Positions 1 to 7,887 of a stretch of 64,000 nucleotides of DNA are shown one piece after another. Both the position numbers and the translations under genes were made by a program. Source of the DNA: JASTVH01 sp042862465 (GTDB lineage Bacteria > Pseudomonadota > Gammaproteobacteria > Pseudomonadales > Oleiphilaceae); assembly GCA_042862465.1 (NCBI GenBank), contig JASTVH010000002.1, forward strand, positions 186,001-250,000, in the 5' to 3' direction. Within the stretch, counting starts at the first letter, position 1. Every line of letters begins with the position of its first letter. The notes below the pieces were generated by a model that made no database searches, was not told the DNA's origin, and was given only the letters and a program-made list of their open reading frames with translations.

Positions 1-142
1 CCTGGAGAATCGCCCGCGAGGGATCATCCGGTGTGGACAGCACCTTGTGGATTCGCAGCGCCTCCCCTTCGAGCAGCACGAAATCCGTAAAGGTGCCCCC
101 GGTATCGACCCCCAGTAGCGTAAAGTCCGTTGTCTGCGTCAT
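1..142 (-). CDS. Hydantoinase/oxoprolinase-type protein, N-terminal fragment
   Basis: Only the first 47 codons are inside the window; the gene runs off the left edge. The start is the ATG read from 142. The visible protein begins MTQTTDFTLLGVDTGGTFTD and continues with an IHKV-STPDDPS stretch. The GVDTGGTFTDFV nucleotide-binding signature followed by a K-x-x-STP segment is typical of the N-terminus of HyuA-type hydantoinases, 5-oxoprolinases and acetone carboxylase beta-type subunits. The substrate cannot be told from this part. It is divergent from mutM, with about 130 bp between the two starts. Confidence 0.75.
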   Translation of the reverse strand, partial: MTQTTDFTLLGVDTGGTFTDFVLLEGEALRIHKVLSTPDDPSRAILQ

Positions 143-272
143 GATATGCGCCCTAAACCTCGGTCCCCGTAATCAGTGGAAAACTATCCTACAACCTGCG
201 GACGTGGGGATCATCGCGCCGACGCCATTTTGTGGCCCCGACCCGATCGTTGCTACCAACAGGAGAACAGAC

Positions 273-1085
273 TTGCCGGAACTTCCTGAAGTGGAAACCA
301 CCCGACGCGGCATCGAGCCCCATCTGGTGGGGCGCCGGATCCAGGCCGTCACGGTGCGCGATTCGCGACTGCGCTGGCCGGTGCCGGCGGATCTGCCTGA
401 GCGCCTGACCCAGTCCGAAGTCCAGCGCATCGACCGGCGCGGCAAGTATCTGCTGCTGCAGGTGCCCCACGGCACCGCCCTCGTGCATCTGGGCATGTCC
501 GGCAGCATGCGCATCGTGCCGCCGGGCACCCCTTACCTCAAGCATGACCATGTCATCCTGGTACTGGCGGACCATCAGGAGCTCCGCTTCAACGACCCCC
601 GCCGCTTCGGTGCCTGGCTGTGGACCACCGACTGGCCCGCGCACCCGCTGATCCGGGATCTGGGACCGGAGCCCCTGTCTCCGGAGTTTGACGGCGACTA
701 TCTTTACCGGCTGTCCCGGGGACGACGGGCGCCGATCAAAGCCTTTATCATGGATCATCACCTGGTGGTCGGGGTGGGCAACATCTACGCCACCGAGGCA
801 CTTTTCCTGGCCGGCATTCACCCGGCCCGGGCCGCAGGGCGGGTTGGCCGCAAGCGGTTGATCGCCCTGGCCGAGGCGATCAAGACCGTGCTGGCCGAAG
901 CCATTGCCATGGGCGGCACCACGCTGCGGGATTTCGTCAACAGCGAAGGCAAGCCGGGTTATTTCGCCCAGTCACTGAACGTTTACGGCCGCGCCGGTCA
1001 AAGCTGTCACCGCTGTGGCCGCACCCTGCGCACCGCAAGGCTGGGGCAGCGCGCCAGCGCCTACTGTCCCGGCTGCCAGACCTAG
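273..1085 (+). CDS. mutM: Formamidopyrimidine-DNA glycosylase (Fpg/MutM)
   Basis: Bifunctional DNA glycosylase/AP lyase that removes 8-oxoguanine and other oxidised purines. I place the start at TTG 273, although the frame is open further upstream, because it gives the obligatory N-terminus M-PELPEVETTRRG in which Pro2 is the catalytic nucleophile and Glu3 the acid. An AGGAGA Shine-Dalgarno sequence lies 6-7 bases before it (261-266). The result is 270 residues, the usual family length. The RGKYLL motif carries the conserved lysine near residue 57. The C-terminus has the zinc finger C-x2-C-x16-C-x2-C (CHRC...CPGC). It is followed by about 190 bp without a gene. Confidence 0.96.
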   Translation: MPELPEVETTRRGIEPHLVGRRIQAVTVRDSRLRWPVPADLPERLTQSEVQRIDRRGKYLLLQVPHGTALVHLGMSGSMRIVPPGTPYLKHDHVILVLADHQELRFNDPRRFGAWLWTTDWPAHPLIRDLGPEPLSPEFDGDYLYRLSRGRRAPIKAFIMDHHLVVGVGNIYATEALFLAGIHPARAAGRVGRKRLIALAEAIKTVLAEAIAMGGTTLRDFVNSEGKPGYFAQSLNVYGRAGQSCHRCGRTLRTARLGQRASAYCPGCQT

Positions 1086-1273
1086 CCCCAAGACGCGGGA
1101 TTCGCAACGCGCATCGACGGCGCAGTTGTTATGGCGCGATCGGGAAAAAGCGCACAGAGTCACGTGCTGTAACCGAATCACGTTTGAAAAGATGCAGATA
1201 TGGTTCATAGTTAGGGAAGCGTTTATACAAGGCTTCAATTGCCCGTAGTTTTTTTCAGCTGGAGGTTTTCTCA
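1086..1273 (+). promoter_or_regulatory. Intergenic region, probable promoter of the next gene
   Basis: This 188-bp gap is more AT-rich than its surroundings and contains possible sigma-70-like elements (TTCATA near 1203 and TTATAC near 1223). A good Shine-Dalgarno sequence, TGGAGG, lies at about 1260-1265, just ahead of the ATG at 1274. No RNA gene was recognised. The promoter call rests on position and composition only. Confidence 0.3.
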
Positions 1274-1615
1274 ATGTCGTCCAACGTCACCCGCCTTCTG
1301 GTGTCACTGCTGACTGCCCTGTCACTCACCCTCTCTGCCGGCGTTCAGGCCAATACGGTTGAGGAGACACCTTCAGCGCTGGCCATGACCGGCGACGCTT
1401 TGTTCGCCCGACCGGCCCTGTTCGCCATGACCGTGGTCGGCGGTGCCGTCTACGTGGTCTCGCTGCCCTTCTCCCTGCTGGGCGGCAACGCCGACGAGGC
1501 GGGCCAGGTACTCGTTATGGAACCAGCCAAGGCCACGTTCGTCCGCTGCCTCGGCTGCACCCAGACCGGCCGCAAGGTCACCAAGGTCGTCGAACAGAAG
1601 CAGAACGACAGCTGA
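1274..1615 (+). CDS. Conserved hypothetical exported protein
   Basis: A 113-residue protein with an N-terminal signal peptide (hydrophobic LLVSLLTALSLTLSAG, then a likely cleavage site after VQA). A second hydrophobic segment contains GGAVYVVSLPFSLLGG, which suggests a membrane-anchored or periplasmic mini-protein. From memory, small Pseudomonas and Marinobacter proteins share the VVGGAVYxVSLPFSLLGGNADEA core and have no assigned function. Two cysteines occur close together near the C-terminus (RCLGC). The start is supported by TGGAGG eight bases upstream. It may be read on its own; yrfG follows after 41 bp. Confidence 0.7.
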   Translation: MSSNVTRLLVSLLTALSLTLSAGVQANTVEETPSALAMTGDALFARPALFAMTVVGGAVYVVSLPFSLLGGNADEAGQVLVMEPAKATFVRCLGCTQTGRKVTKVVEQKQNDS

Positions 1616-1656
1616 TCCCACGGGCCCGGCGTTTCAGCCGGGCCGATCATTCCCCA

Positions 1657-2307
1657 ATGATCGACTGGTCGGCCATCAAGACCGTCTTCCTCGACATGGA
1701 CGGCACCCTGCTGGACCTTCACTTCGACAACCACTTCTGGCTTGTCCATCTGCCCCTGCGCTACAGCCAACACCATCAGCTCGATCCGGAACAGGCCACG
1801 CGCACCGTGCACCAACGTATCCGCGAGGAACGCGGCTCCCTCAACTGGTACTGCGTGGACTACTGGACCGAGGAACTGGGTGTGGACATCGCCGCCCTGA
1901 AGGCGGAAATCAAGGACCGCATCGGCTACCGACCGCATGTGGAAACCTTTCTCCAGCGCCTGCGGGACAGGGGTTATCGTGTGGTCATCGTGACCAATGC
2001 CCACCACAAGGCGGTGGCCCTGAAGATGGCGGTGACCGGGCTCGACCGCAAGGTGGATCGCGTCATCAGCACCCACAGCTACGGCCTGCCCAAGGAAGAC
2101 CCGGCCTTTTGGCGTAAGCTGCAGCAGGATGAACCCTTTGATCCGGCCACCACCCTGCTGATTGACGACAGCGGCCCGGTGCTCGACAGCGCCCGCCAGT
2201 TCGGCATCGCCCATCTGCTCGCCGTGCTTGCCCCCGATCTGCAACAGCCCCCGCGCGATGTACCCGGCCACCAGGGCTTCCACCATTTTGACGAAGTCAT
2301 GCCCTGA
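1657..2307 (+). CDS. yrfG: HAD-family GMP/IMP nucleotidase (YrfG-like)
   Basis: A 216-residue cytosolic haloacid-dehalogenase phosphatase. HAD motif I is FLDMDGTLLDL near residue 10 (nucleophile first Asp, acid second Asp), motif II is VIVTNA near residue 111, the motif III lysine lies in GLPKEDP, and motif IV is LLIDDSG. An insertion after motif I acts as the helical cap. In E. coli the equivalent gene yrfG sits beside hslR-hslO, encodes a purine-nucleotide 5'-nucleotidase, and has the same context as here. No strong ribosome-binding site is visible. The substrate is inferred from synteny and similarity. Confidence 0.88.
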   Translation: MIDWSAIKTVFLDMDGTLLDLHFDNHFWLVHLPLRYSQHHQLDPEQATRTVHQRIREERGSLNWYCVDYWTEELGVDIAALKAEIKDRIGYRPHVETFLQRLRDRGYRVVIVTNAHHKAVALKMAVTGLDRKVDRVISTHSYGLPKEDPAFWRKLQQDEPFDPATTLLIDDSGPVLDSARQFGIAHLLAVLAPDLQQPPRDVPGHQGFHHFDEVMP

Positions 2308-2323
2308 CACCCCCTCCCCCTGT

Positions 2324-2348
2324 TTGTGATGCCCACAGGCGTTATAAT
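2324..2348 (+). promoter_or_regulatory. Probable promoter for hslR-hslO
   Basis: A perfect -10 hexamer TATAAT lies at 2343-2348, 27 bases before the hslR ATG. The -35 region is poor (TTGTGA at 2324 is too close; CTGTTT near 2320 has good spacing but weak sequence). I see no clear sigma-32 site, although both downstream genes are heat-shock genes in E. coli. Confidence 0.4.
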
Positions 2349-2375
2349 GAACAAAACCCCTTTTTCGGGAGCGCC

Positions 2376-2777
2376 ATGAGCGACCAGGACACCGACAAGA
2401 TCAGACTGGATAAATGGCTGTGGGCCGCCCGCTTCTACAAAACGCGGAGCCTGGCCAAGGAAATGGTGGAAGGCGGCAAGGTCCACTACAACGGCCAGCG
2501 GGCCAAGCCAGGCCGGGCCGTGGAAGTGGGAGCCGTCATACGGCTGAAACAGGGCTTCGATTACAAGGAAGTGGTGGTTGAAGGCCTGAGCGACAAGCGC
2601 CGCGGTGCGCCGGAAGCGCAACTGCTGTACCGGGAAACCGACGAGAGTTATCGGCGCCGGGAAGACGAAGCCTGGCGCCGCAAAACCCTGCAGGCAGCCC
2701 AGATGCCTCCGGCCCGGCGCCCCAACAAGAAGCAGCGCCGTGAGCTGCAGCGAATGAAGGAAAACATGGGCGGCTGA
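2376..2777 (+). CDS. hslR: Heat-shock protein 15, ribosome-associated S4 RNA-binding protein
   Basis: A 133-residue basic protein. An S4 domain occupies roughly residues 9-70, with the diagnostic IRLDKWLWAARFYKTR start and the VEGGKVHYNG loop. A long, very basic C-terminal tail follows (RRPNKKQRREL). Hsp15 binds free 50S subunits that carry a stalled nascent chain. The length matches E. coli HslR. The start ATG 2376 has CGGGAG upstream. It is 40 bp from hslO and very likely co-transcribed with it. Confidence 0.93.
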   Translation: MSDQDTDKIRLDKWLWAARFYKTRSLAKEMVEGGKVHYNGQRAKPGRAVEVGAVIRLKQGFDYKEVVVEGLSDKRRGAPEAQLLYRETDESYRRREDEAWRRKTLQAAQMPPARRPNKKQRRELQRMKENMGG

Positions 2778-2817
2778 TCCCCCGCCCATTCCCCAGAGAC
2801 CCAGGAGCCCCCATCTG

Positions 2818-3672
2818 ATGACGGACGCATCCGATCAGCTACACCGCTTTATCTTCGAGAACGGCAATGTGCGCGGCGAGCACGTCCAGCTCGACGCCAG
2901 CCTGCAGGAAGCACTTTCCAAACAGGCCTACAGTGATCCCCAGGCTCGGCTCCTGGGGGAATCCCTGGCCGCCGTGACCCTGCTCAGCGCCACCCTGAAA
3001 TTCGAGGGCCGACTCTCTCTGCAGGCCCGCGGCGACGGCCCGGTTCAGCTACTGATGGCGGAATGCTCCCACCAGCAGGGCATTCGCGGACTGATCCACG
3101 GTGACGAAACGCCCCGGGATGGCAGCGTACCCGAACTGCTCGGCCAGGGGCGGCTGGCGATCACCATCGAACCCGAGCGGGGTCAGCGCTACCAGGGTAT
3201 CGTGCCCCTGGAATCGGACAACCTGTCGGCCTGCCTGCAGGACTATTTCCAGCGTTCGGAGCAGTTGGATACCTTCATCGTCCTGTACGCCGATCGCAAC
3301 CAGGCCTCGGGCCTGCTGCTGCAGAAGCTGCCGGGCGAGGCGTCACCGGAAGCCGACTTCTGGAATCGCCTCACGACGCTGGCCGGTTCCGTCAAGGCCG
3401 AGGAGCTGCATGAGCTGGATACCGATCGTCTGCTGCGCCGGCTGTTCCCGGAAGACGACGTACGCCTCTACGACGCCTCCCCCATCCGTTTTTCCTGCAG
3501 CTGCAGTCGGGAACGCACCCTGTCCGCTTTGGAAGCGCTGGGCCAGGAGACGGTTTACGAGATCCTCGCCGAGCAGGGTGAAATCGAAATGGATTGCCAG
3601 TTCTGCCACCAACAGTACCGCTACAGCCAGCAGGACATGGACAAACTTTTCAATCGCCCCGCACTGCATTGA
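2818..3672 (+). CDS. hslO: Redox-regulated chaperonin Hsp33
   Basis: A 284-residue cytosolic holdase that is switched on by oxidation. The C-terminal redox switch is complete: C-x-C at C227/C229 (SCSCS) and C-x2-C at C260/C263 (CQFC), the four zinc-binding cysteines that form disulfides under oxidative stress. The N-terminal part carries the usual LLGESLAAVTLLS region. AGGAG at 2801-2805 supports ATG 2818. It is the second gene of hslR-hslO. A stem-loop follows at 3695-3722. Confidence 0.95.
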   Translation: MTDASDQLHRFIFENGNVRGEHVQLDASLQEALSKQAYSDPQARLLGESLAAVTLLSATLKFEGRLSLQARGDGPVQLLMAECSHQQGIRGLIHGDETPRDGSVPELLGQGRLAITIEPERGQRYQGIVPLESDNLSACLQDYFQRSEQLDTFIVLYADRNQASGLLLQKLPGEASPEADFWNRLTTLAGSVKAEELHELDTDRLLRRLFPEDDVRLYDASPIRFSCSCSRERTLSALEALGQETVYEILAEQGEIEMDCQFCHQQYRYSQQDMDKLFNRPALH

Positions 3673-3694
3673 TCTTCCGGTAAAAAATATCGGC

Positions 3695-3722
3695 TGCCAG
3701 GGGCTGCCCCGAAGCCCTGGCA
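3695..3722 (+). terminator. Stem-loop after hslO, possible terminator
   Basis: TGCCAGGG (3695-3702) pairs with CCCTGGCA (3715-3722) around a 12-base loop. No T-run follows directly (TTTT only near 3736), so intrinsic termination is uncertain. Confidence 0.35.
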
Positions 3723-4069
3723 TCACGAGTCGTAATTTTGCCTGCCGTCTGGCATAATGCGCGCCTGAAAAGGGTACCCCACTGGGAACATCTCGTCGTG
3801 GCACCGTCATTAGCGCGGGTGCTTCCTCGTTGTTAAGCCGCTCAATCCGCTCCCCATAGCCGGAGCGCGGAAGCAGTGGCTCTTGGTGGTGGATCCCGGC
3901 GCTCTGAAAACCGTCGCAAAGCACCGCTGGCTGAAACGGCTTTGCATGCAGCAGGTTTTCGTTGGGGGCGCAGGTTCGATGCCCAGCGATCCCTCGCGCG
4001 TTTTGACTTTCCGGGTTCAATCGCCGGGCGATGGGGCAATGTTGCTTTGAATACAAAGGCGAGGTCGAA
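3723..4069 (+). promoter_or_regulatory. Long upstream region of pckA with a possible promoter
   Basis: About 350 bp without a convincing gene. A -10-like CATAAT is at 3753-3758, and TCGTAA at 3730-3735 would be a weak -35 with 17-bp spacing. If used, it would leave a leader of about 300 bases before pckA. A small hairpin CGCTCC/GGAGCG lies near 3850-3870. No tRNA or known riboswitch fold was recognised. Confidence 0.3.
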
Positions 4070-5611
4070 GTGAGCAGCACGTACACTGATCTGAACGCAG
4101 CACGCCTGGTCGAGCTGGCACTGGAACGTAACGAAGGGCGCCTGGCCGCCAACGGTTCCCTGGTAGTGGAAACCGGTCAACGCACCGGCCGCTCGCCCAT
4201 GGACCGCTTCATCGTGGAGGAGCCCAGCACTGCGGATCTGATCCACTGGGGGCCCATCAACCGACCGTTCGATGCGGACAAGTTCGATGCCCTCTGGGAC
4301 CGCGTCGAGGCCTACATGGCCGATCGCGACCGCTTTGTCTCGAACCTGCACGTGGGCGCCGACCCCGAACATTACCTGCCGGTCAAGGTTACCACCGAAA
4401 CCGCCTGGCAGAACCTGTTCGGCCGCAACCTCTTTATCCGTCCGGACAGCTTCAACCCGACGGACAAGCCCGCCTGGCAGATTCTCAACGCCGCCAACTT
4501 CGAGTGTGTGCCCGAGCGTGACGGCACCAACAGCAACGGCTGCGTCATCATCAACTTTGCCAAGCGCAAGGTCCTGCTGGCGGGCATGCACTATGCCGGC
4601 GAGATGAAAAAGGCCATGTTCTCGGTGCAGAACTTCCTGCTGCCGGAGAAGGACGTGCTGCCGATGCACTGCTCGGCCAACGTCGGCGAAGACGGCGAAA
4701 CCTGCCTGTTCTTCGGCCTGTCCGGCACCGGCAAGACCACCCTCTCGGCCGACGAAGACCGCTACCTGATCGGTGACGACGAGCACGGCTGGGGCCGCGG
4801 TACCGTCTTCAACATCGAAGGCGGCTGCTATGCCAAGTGCATCGACCTGAGCCGCAAGAACGAGCCGATCATCTGGGATGCCATTCGCTTTGGCGCCATC
4901 GTGGAAAACGTGGTGCTGGACGAGCAGACCCGTGAACCGGACTACAAGGACACCTCGCTGACCGAGAACAGCCGCTGCGCCTATCCGCTGGAGCACGTGG
5001 AAAAGCGGGTCCTTGAGAACCGCGCCGGCGAGCCCAACGCCATCGTCTTCCTGACCTGCGACATGACCGGCGTCCTGCCGCCCGTGTCCATCCTGTCCAA
5101 GGAAGGCGCGGCCTACCACTTCCTGAGCGGCTACACCGCCCTGGTGGGCTCCACCGAGATGGGCTCTTCCTCCAAGCTGAAGTCCACATTCTCCACCTGC
5201 TTTGGCGCACCGTTCTTCCCGCGCCCGGCCAGCGTGTATGCCGAGCTGCTGATGAAGCGCATGGCCGAGTATGGCAGCAAGGTCTTCCTGGTGAACACCG
5301 GCTGGACCGGCGGCCCCTACGGCGAAGGCAGCCGTTTCAGCATTCCGACCACGCGCGCCATCATCCGCGCCATCCAGCACGGTCAGCTGGACGATGCGGA
5401 AACCGTGCACCTGGACGAGCTGAACCTGGATATTCCGGTGGAAGTGCCCGAAGTGGACAGCAAGCTGCTGAACCCGCGCAAGACCTGGGCCAACCCGGAA
5501 GCCTACGACAAGAAGGCCCAGGAGCTGATTGCCCAGTTCGTGGAGAACTTCAAGAAGTTCGACGTCTCGGACAACATCATTGCTGCGGGGCCGAAGCTGG
5601 CAAACAGCTGA
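4070..5611 (+). CDS. pckA: Phosphoenolpyruvate carboxykinase (ATP)
   Basis: Converts oxaloacetate and ATP to PEP, CO2 and ADP, the entry step of gluconeogenesis. An upstream in-frame ATG exists at 4031, but I choose GTG 4070: GAGG lies five bases upstream, and the resulting 513 residues equal the Pseudomonas-type enzyme, beginning VSSTYTDLNAARLVELAL. Clear signatures are RTGRSPMDRFIVEEP near residue 35, the P-loop GLSGTGKTTLS near residue 220, and the metal/kinase motif LIGDDEHGWG just after it. A strong hairpin terminator follows within 25 bp. It converges on the TRAP permease gene. Confidence 0.96.
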   Translation: MSSTYTDLNAARLVELALERNEGRLAANGSLVVETGQRTGRSPMDRFIVEEPSTADLIHWGPINRPFDADKFDALWDRVEAYMADRDRFVSNLHVGADPEHYLPVKVTTETAWQNLFGRNLFIRPDSFNPTDKPAWQILNAANFECVPERDGTNSNGCVIINFAKRKVLLAGMHYAGEMKKAMFSVQNFLLPEKDVLPMHCSANVGEDGETCLFFGLSGTGKTTLSADEDRYLIGDDEHGWGRGTVFNIEGGCYAKCIDLSRKNEPIIWDAIRFGAIVENVVLDEQTREPDYKDTSLTENSRCAYPLEHVEKRVLENRAGEPNAIVFLTCDMTGVLPPVSILSKEGAAYHFLSGYTALVGSTEMGSSSKLKSTFSTCFGAPFFPRPASVYAELLMKRMAEYGSKVFLVNTGWTGGPYGEGSRFSIPTTRAIIRAIQHGQLDDAETVHLDELNLDIPVEVPEVDSKLLNPRKTWANPEAYDKKAQELIAQFVENFKKFDVSDNIIAAGPKLANS

Positions 5612-5630
5612 GAGCCTATCGGGCAAACAT

Positions 5631-5664
5631 AAAAAAAAGGGAGCGCATCGCGCTCCCTTTTTTG
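5631..5664. terminator. Bidirectional rho-independent terminator between pckA and the TRAP permease
   Basis: GGGAGCGC (5639-5646) pairs with GCGCTCCC (5650-5657). It is preceded by eight A residues (5631-5638) and followed by six or more T residues (from 5658), so it can act on transcripts from either side of two convergent genes. Confidence 0.9.
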
Positions 5665-5669
5665 TCTGG

Positions 5670-5699
5670 GGTTTGACGCCGGGTACCCGGCGTCAAACC
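5670..5699. repeat. Perfect 30-bp palindrome between convergent genes
   Basis: Each 15-base arm (5670-5684 and 5685-5699) is the exact reverse complement of the other, with no spacer; the centre is GGGTACCC. It lies just downstream of the pckA terminator and nine bases from the end of the TRAP permease gene. Transcribed from either side it would form a very stable hairpin, so it may reinforce termination or stabilise 3' ends. There is no T-run beside it. Confidence 0.7.
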
Positions 5700-5707
5700 T
5701 CCTCTCA

Positions 5708-7789
5708 TTATCCCGCGTAAACCATCAGCGGCACAAAGGCGACCAGCACCAACGCCAGGCCCATAACGATCAGCGGCATCAGCACGCGCTCGTGGCGCTG
5801 ATAGAAGCTTGCGCCCTCGACATCGCGATAGGCCGCCGTCACTTCCGCTTCGCCCACCACCTGACGGGTCAGCAGGTGGTTCAGCGCCACAGGCGGGCTC
5901 AAATAGCCCAGCTCGAAGGCCACCAGGGTGGTCATCCAGAAGTGGATGGGGTCGATGCCACTGTCGTAGGCCAGGGTCGCCACCGTGGCGCTGACCAGAA
6001 TAACCGCACCGAAGGCGTCCATGATCATACCCAGGATCACCAGCACCACCACCATCAGGAACATCGCCGTCCAGGGTGAATCGAAGGAGGCCGGAAACGC
6101 CCCCATCACGCCGGAACGCTCGATGACGCCACCGATGCTGACCGACAGGCCGAACAGCAGCAACAGCGCCCCGATCTCGGAGGTGGTCTCATTGGTGGAC
6201 TTGCGGATGTTGCGCTCCAGCCCATGAGGGTTGTCATCGTCATGAACGGGCTTGTCTTTGCGCCGGGGCCCGTAACGCAGGTGTTCGTAGATCAGGATAC
6301 CGATCATCATCACCGGCAGAATGCGCGGCGCCGAGAATTCGTCCATCCCCACGTTCAAGGCCAGACTATAGAATACGATGACCGCAACAATGACCAGCGC
6401 ATACGGGATCAGCGGCTTGAACGCCTTCAGTGTCGCCGGCAGGGCTTCACCGATGGGCGCAAAGTTGATCGGATTCTGCCGGGTCACGGTCATGGAAATG
6501 GTCAGGAACAGGGTTGCCGTGAGCAGGAAGACCCAGACACCCCAGCCAAACAGATCATCCGTCGTCACCTCACGATTAAGGTAGGCAATCACCACAACCA
6601 GCAGACAGGGCCGCAGTACCACACCCATGGACCCGGACATGGCCGAGGCCGCCAGGGCCAGTTGGCGGCGGGCACCGGCGGCACGCAGCTCGGCGTAGAT
6701 CACGGAACCGGCGGCGATGACGAAGATACCGGACGCCCCGGTATAGGCCGTGGGAATCGCGGCGACGACGACGGCCACCACCGCCAGCAGCTCCGGCGGC
6801 ATCTTCCAGGGGCGGAACAGGTCGAACACCAGAGGCGCAACCCGGGTCTGCTTGAGCATCATGCCCACCCAGACATAGAGACCGACATTGAGGAACATGT
6901 CGGACAGCTCCATCATCTTGTCCAGGTAGATACCGATACCGGCCGCGTGCCCCAGGAAAGCAAAGTAGGTGCCTGAAATCAGACACATGGTGGTATACAG
7001 CGGCACCGACAGGAAGGCGTGACTGAGACTGCCTTCCTGCTTGAGGCCTTCCGGCTCGCGGAAGAGGCGGAACAGGCTGACGAATGTCAGCAACAGGAAG
7101 CCACTGATCCACAGGTCATGCAGAATTTCCCGCTCCACTGGCACATCGCCGCCCCCGGCGTGGGTTTGAGCCCGATAGAACCAGCTCGACAGCAACAGCA
7201 TGATGTTGGCAATGAACTGCAGAAAGTAGGATACGCGGTAATCGAGGCGACTTTCGATCCCCCGCATGGCGATGTGGTGGCGGGTAAAGGTGGCTGTTGC
7301 CGCACACACCATGACCAGGAGCGCAAGAATGTAGCGCTGGGAAGTCAGCCCAAAGGCCACCAGGTCGGAAATGAACAGCTCGACGTTGCGGTAGGCCTTT
7401 ACCGCCGGGGTAATCCGCTCCTTGGTGGTTTCGTACTGGGTGTACTTGGCCCGACAGGCATCCCGGGCATTGAGCAGGGACTCGCGGACCGCGTCGGGGT
7501 CGACCGGCTCGGAGGCGATGAGACCACCCAGAAGGCTATCCTCTTCGCCGGAGGCGGCCACCTTGGCGTTCACCTGGGCCTCAATATCCGGGTCGGGATC
7601 ACAGGTTGGCGGTTGCGGATCAGAACGCAGCTGGTAATAGCTGTCCCAGAAATGCTCACCCAGTTTGAGCATCTGGTTATGGATGTCACTGCTGGTGGAG
7701 AATACCACCACAGAAAGCAACAGTAGACAGGCGGGCAGTGACGATAGCCACTCCAACCCCGTCCGGTTGGCAATACCTCTTGTAGCCAT
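5708..7789 (-). CDS. TRAP transporter fused permease (DctQ-like plus DctM-like)
   Basis: A 693-residue inner-membrane protein. It starts with one hydrophobic segment (LPACLLLLSVVVF), a loop of about 100 residues with charged sequence, a further small set of helices resembling the DctQ part, then a long DctM-like part with many helices (for example VVAVVVAAIPTAYTGASGIF, with a short GASG turn typical of TRAP permeases). TRAP permeases use a cation gradient and a periplasmic receptor. I start at ATG 7789 because a weak AGGA lies upstream and the extra 21 residues from 7852 look non-native and run through a terminator hairpin. The receptor gene lies upstream and the lipoprotein gene before that. 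The substrate is unknown. Confidence 0.82.
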   Translation of the reverse strand: MATRGIANRTGLEWLSSLPACLLLLSVVVFSTSSDIHNQMLKLGEHFWDSYYQLRSDPQPPTCDPDPDIEAQVNAKVAASGEEDSLLGGLIASEPVDPDAVRESLLNARDACRAKYTQYETTKERITPAVKAYRNVELFISDLVAFGLTSQRYILALLVMVCAATATFTRHHIAMRGIESRLDYRVSYFLQFIANIMLLLSSWFYRAQTHAGGGDVPVEREILHDLWISGFLLLTFVSLFRLFREPEGLKQEGSLSHAFLSVPLYTTMCLISGTYFAFLGHAAGIGIYLDKMMELSDMFLNVGLYVWVGMMLKQTRVAPLVFDLFRPWKMPPELLAVVAVVVAAIPTAYTGASGIFVIAAGSVIYAELRAAGARRQLALAASAMSGSMGVVLRPCLLVVVIAYLNREVTTDDLFGWGVWVFLLTATLFLTISMTVTRQNPINFAPIGEALPATLKAFKPLIPYALVIVAVIVFYSLALNVGMDEFSAPRILPVMMIGILIYEHLRYGPRRKDKPVHDDDNPHGLERNIRKSTNETTSEIGALLLLFGLSVSIGGVIERSGVMGAFPASFDSPWTAMFLMVVVLVILGMIMDAFGAVILVSATVATLAYDSGIDPIHFWMTTLVAFELGYLSPPVALNHLLTRQVVGEAEVTAAYRDVEGASFYQRHERVLMPLIVMGLALVLVAFVPLMVYAG

Positions 7790-7829
7790 TGAGCCGGGTC
7801 CTGATCGTTTTTTCGAATGAATGGAAAGG

Positions 7830-7863
7830 AAGGAATAAAATGGGCCCGCCACTTGGCGGGCCC
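7830..7863 (-). terminator. Internal terminator between receptor and permease genes
   Basis: Read on the minus strand, GGGCCCGCC (7863-7855) pairs with GGCGGGCCC (7850-7842) around a 4-base loop and is followed by ATTTTATT. It sits between the stop of the solute-binding protein gene and the start of the permease gene. It should reduce permease transcription relative to the receptor. Confidence 0.85.
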
Positions 7864-7887
7864 GGCACAGCTATTGGCTGTCAGGCT

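Noticed and set aside
3723..4069. A riboswitch or small RNA upstream of pckA
   Set aside because: A few weak hairpins only; no conserved aptamer core that I can recognise.
3842..5626. A 594-codon open frame on the minus strand across pckA
   Set aside because: The plus strand encodes unmistakable PEP carboxykinase; the minus reading is a codon-bias artefact.
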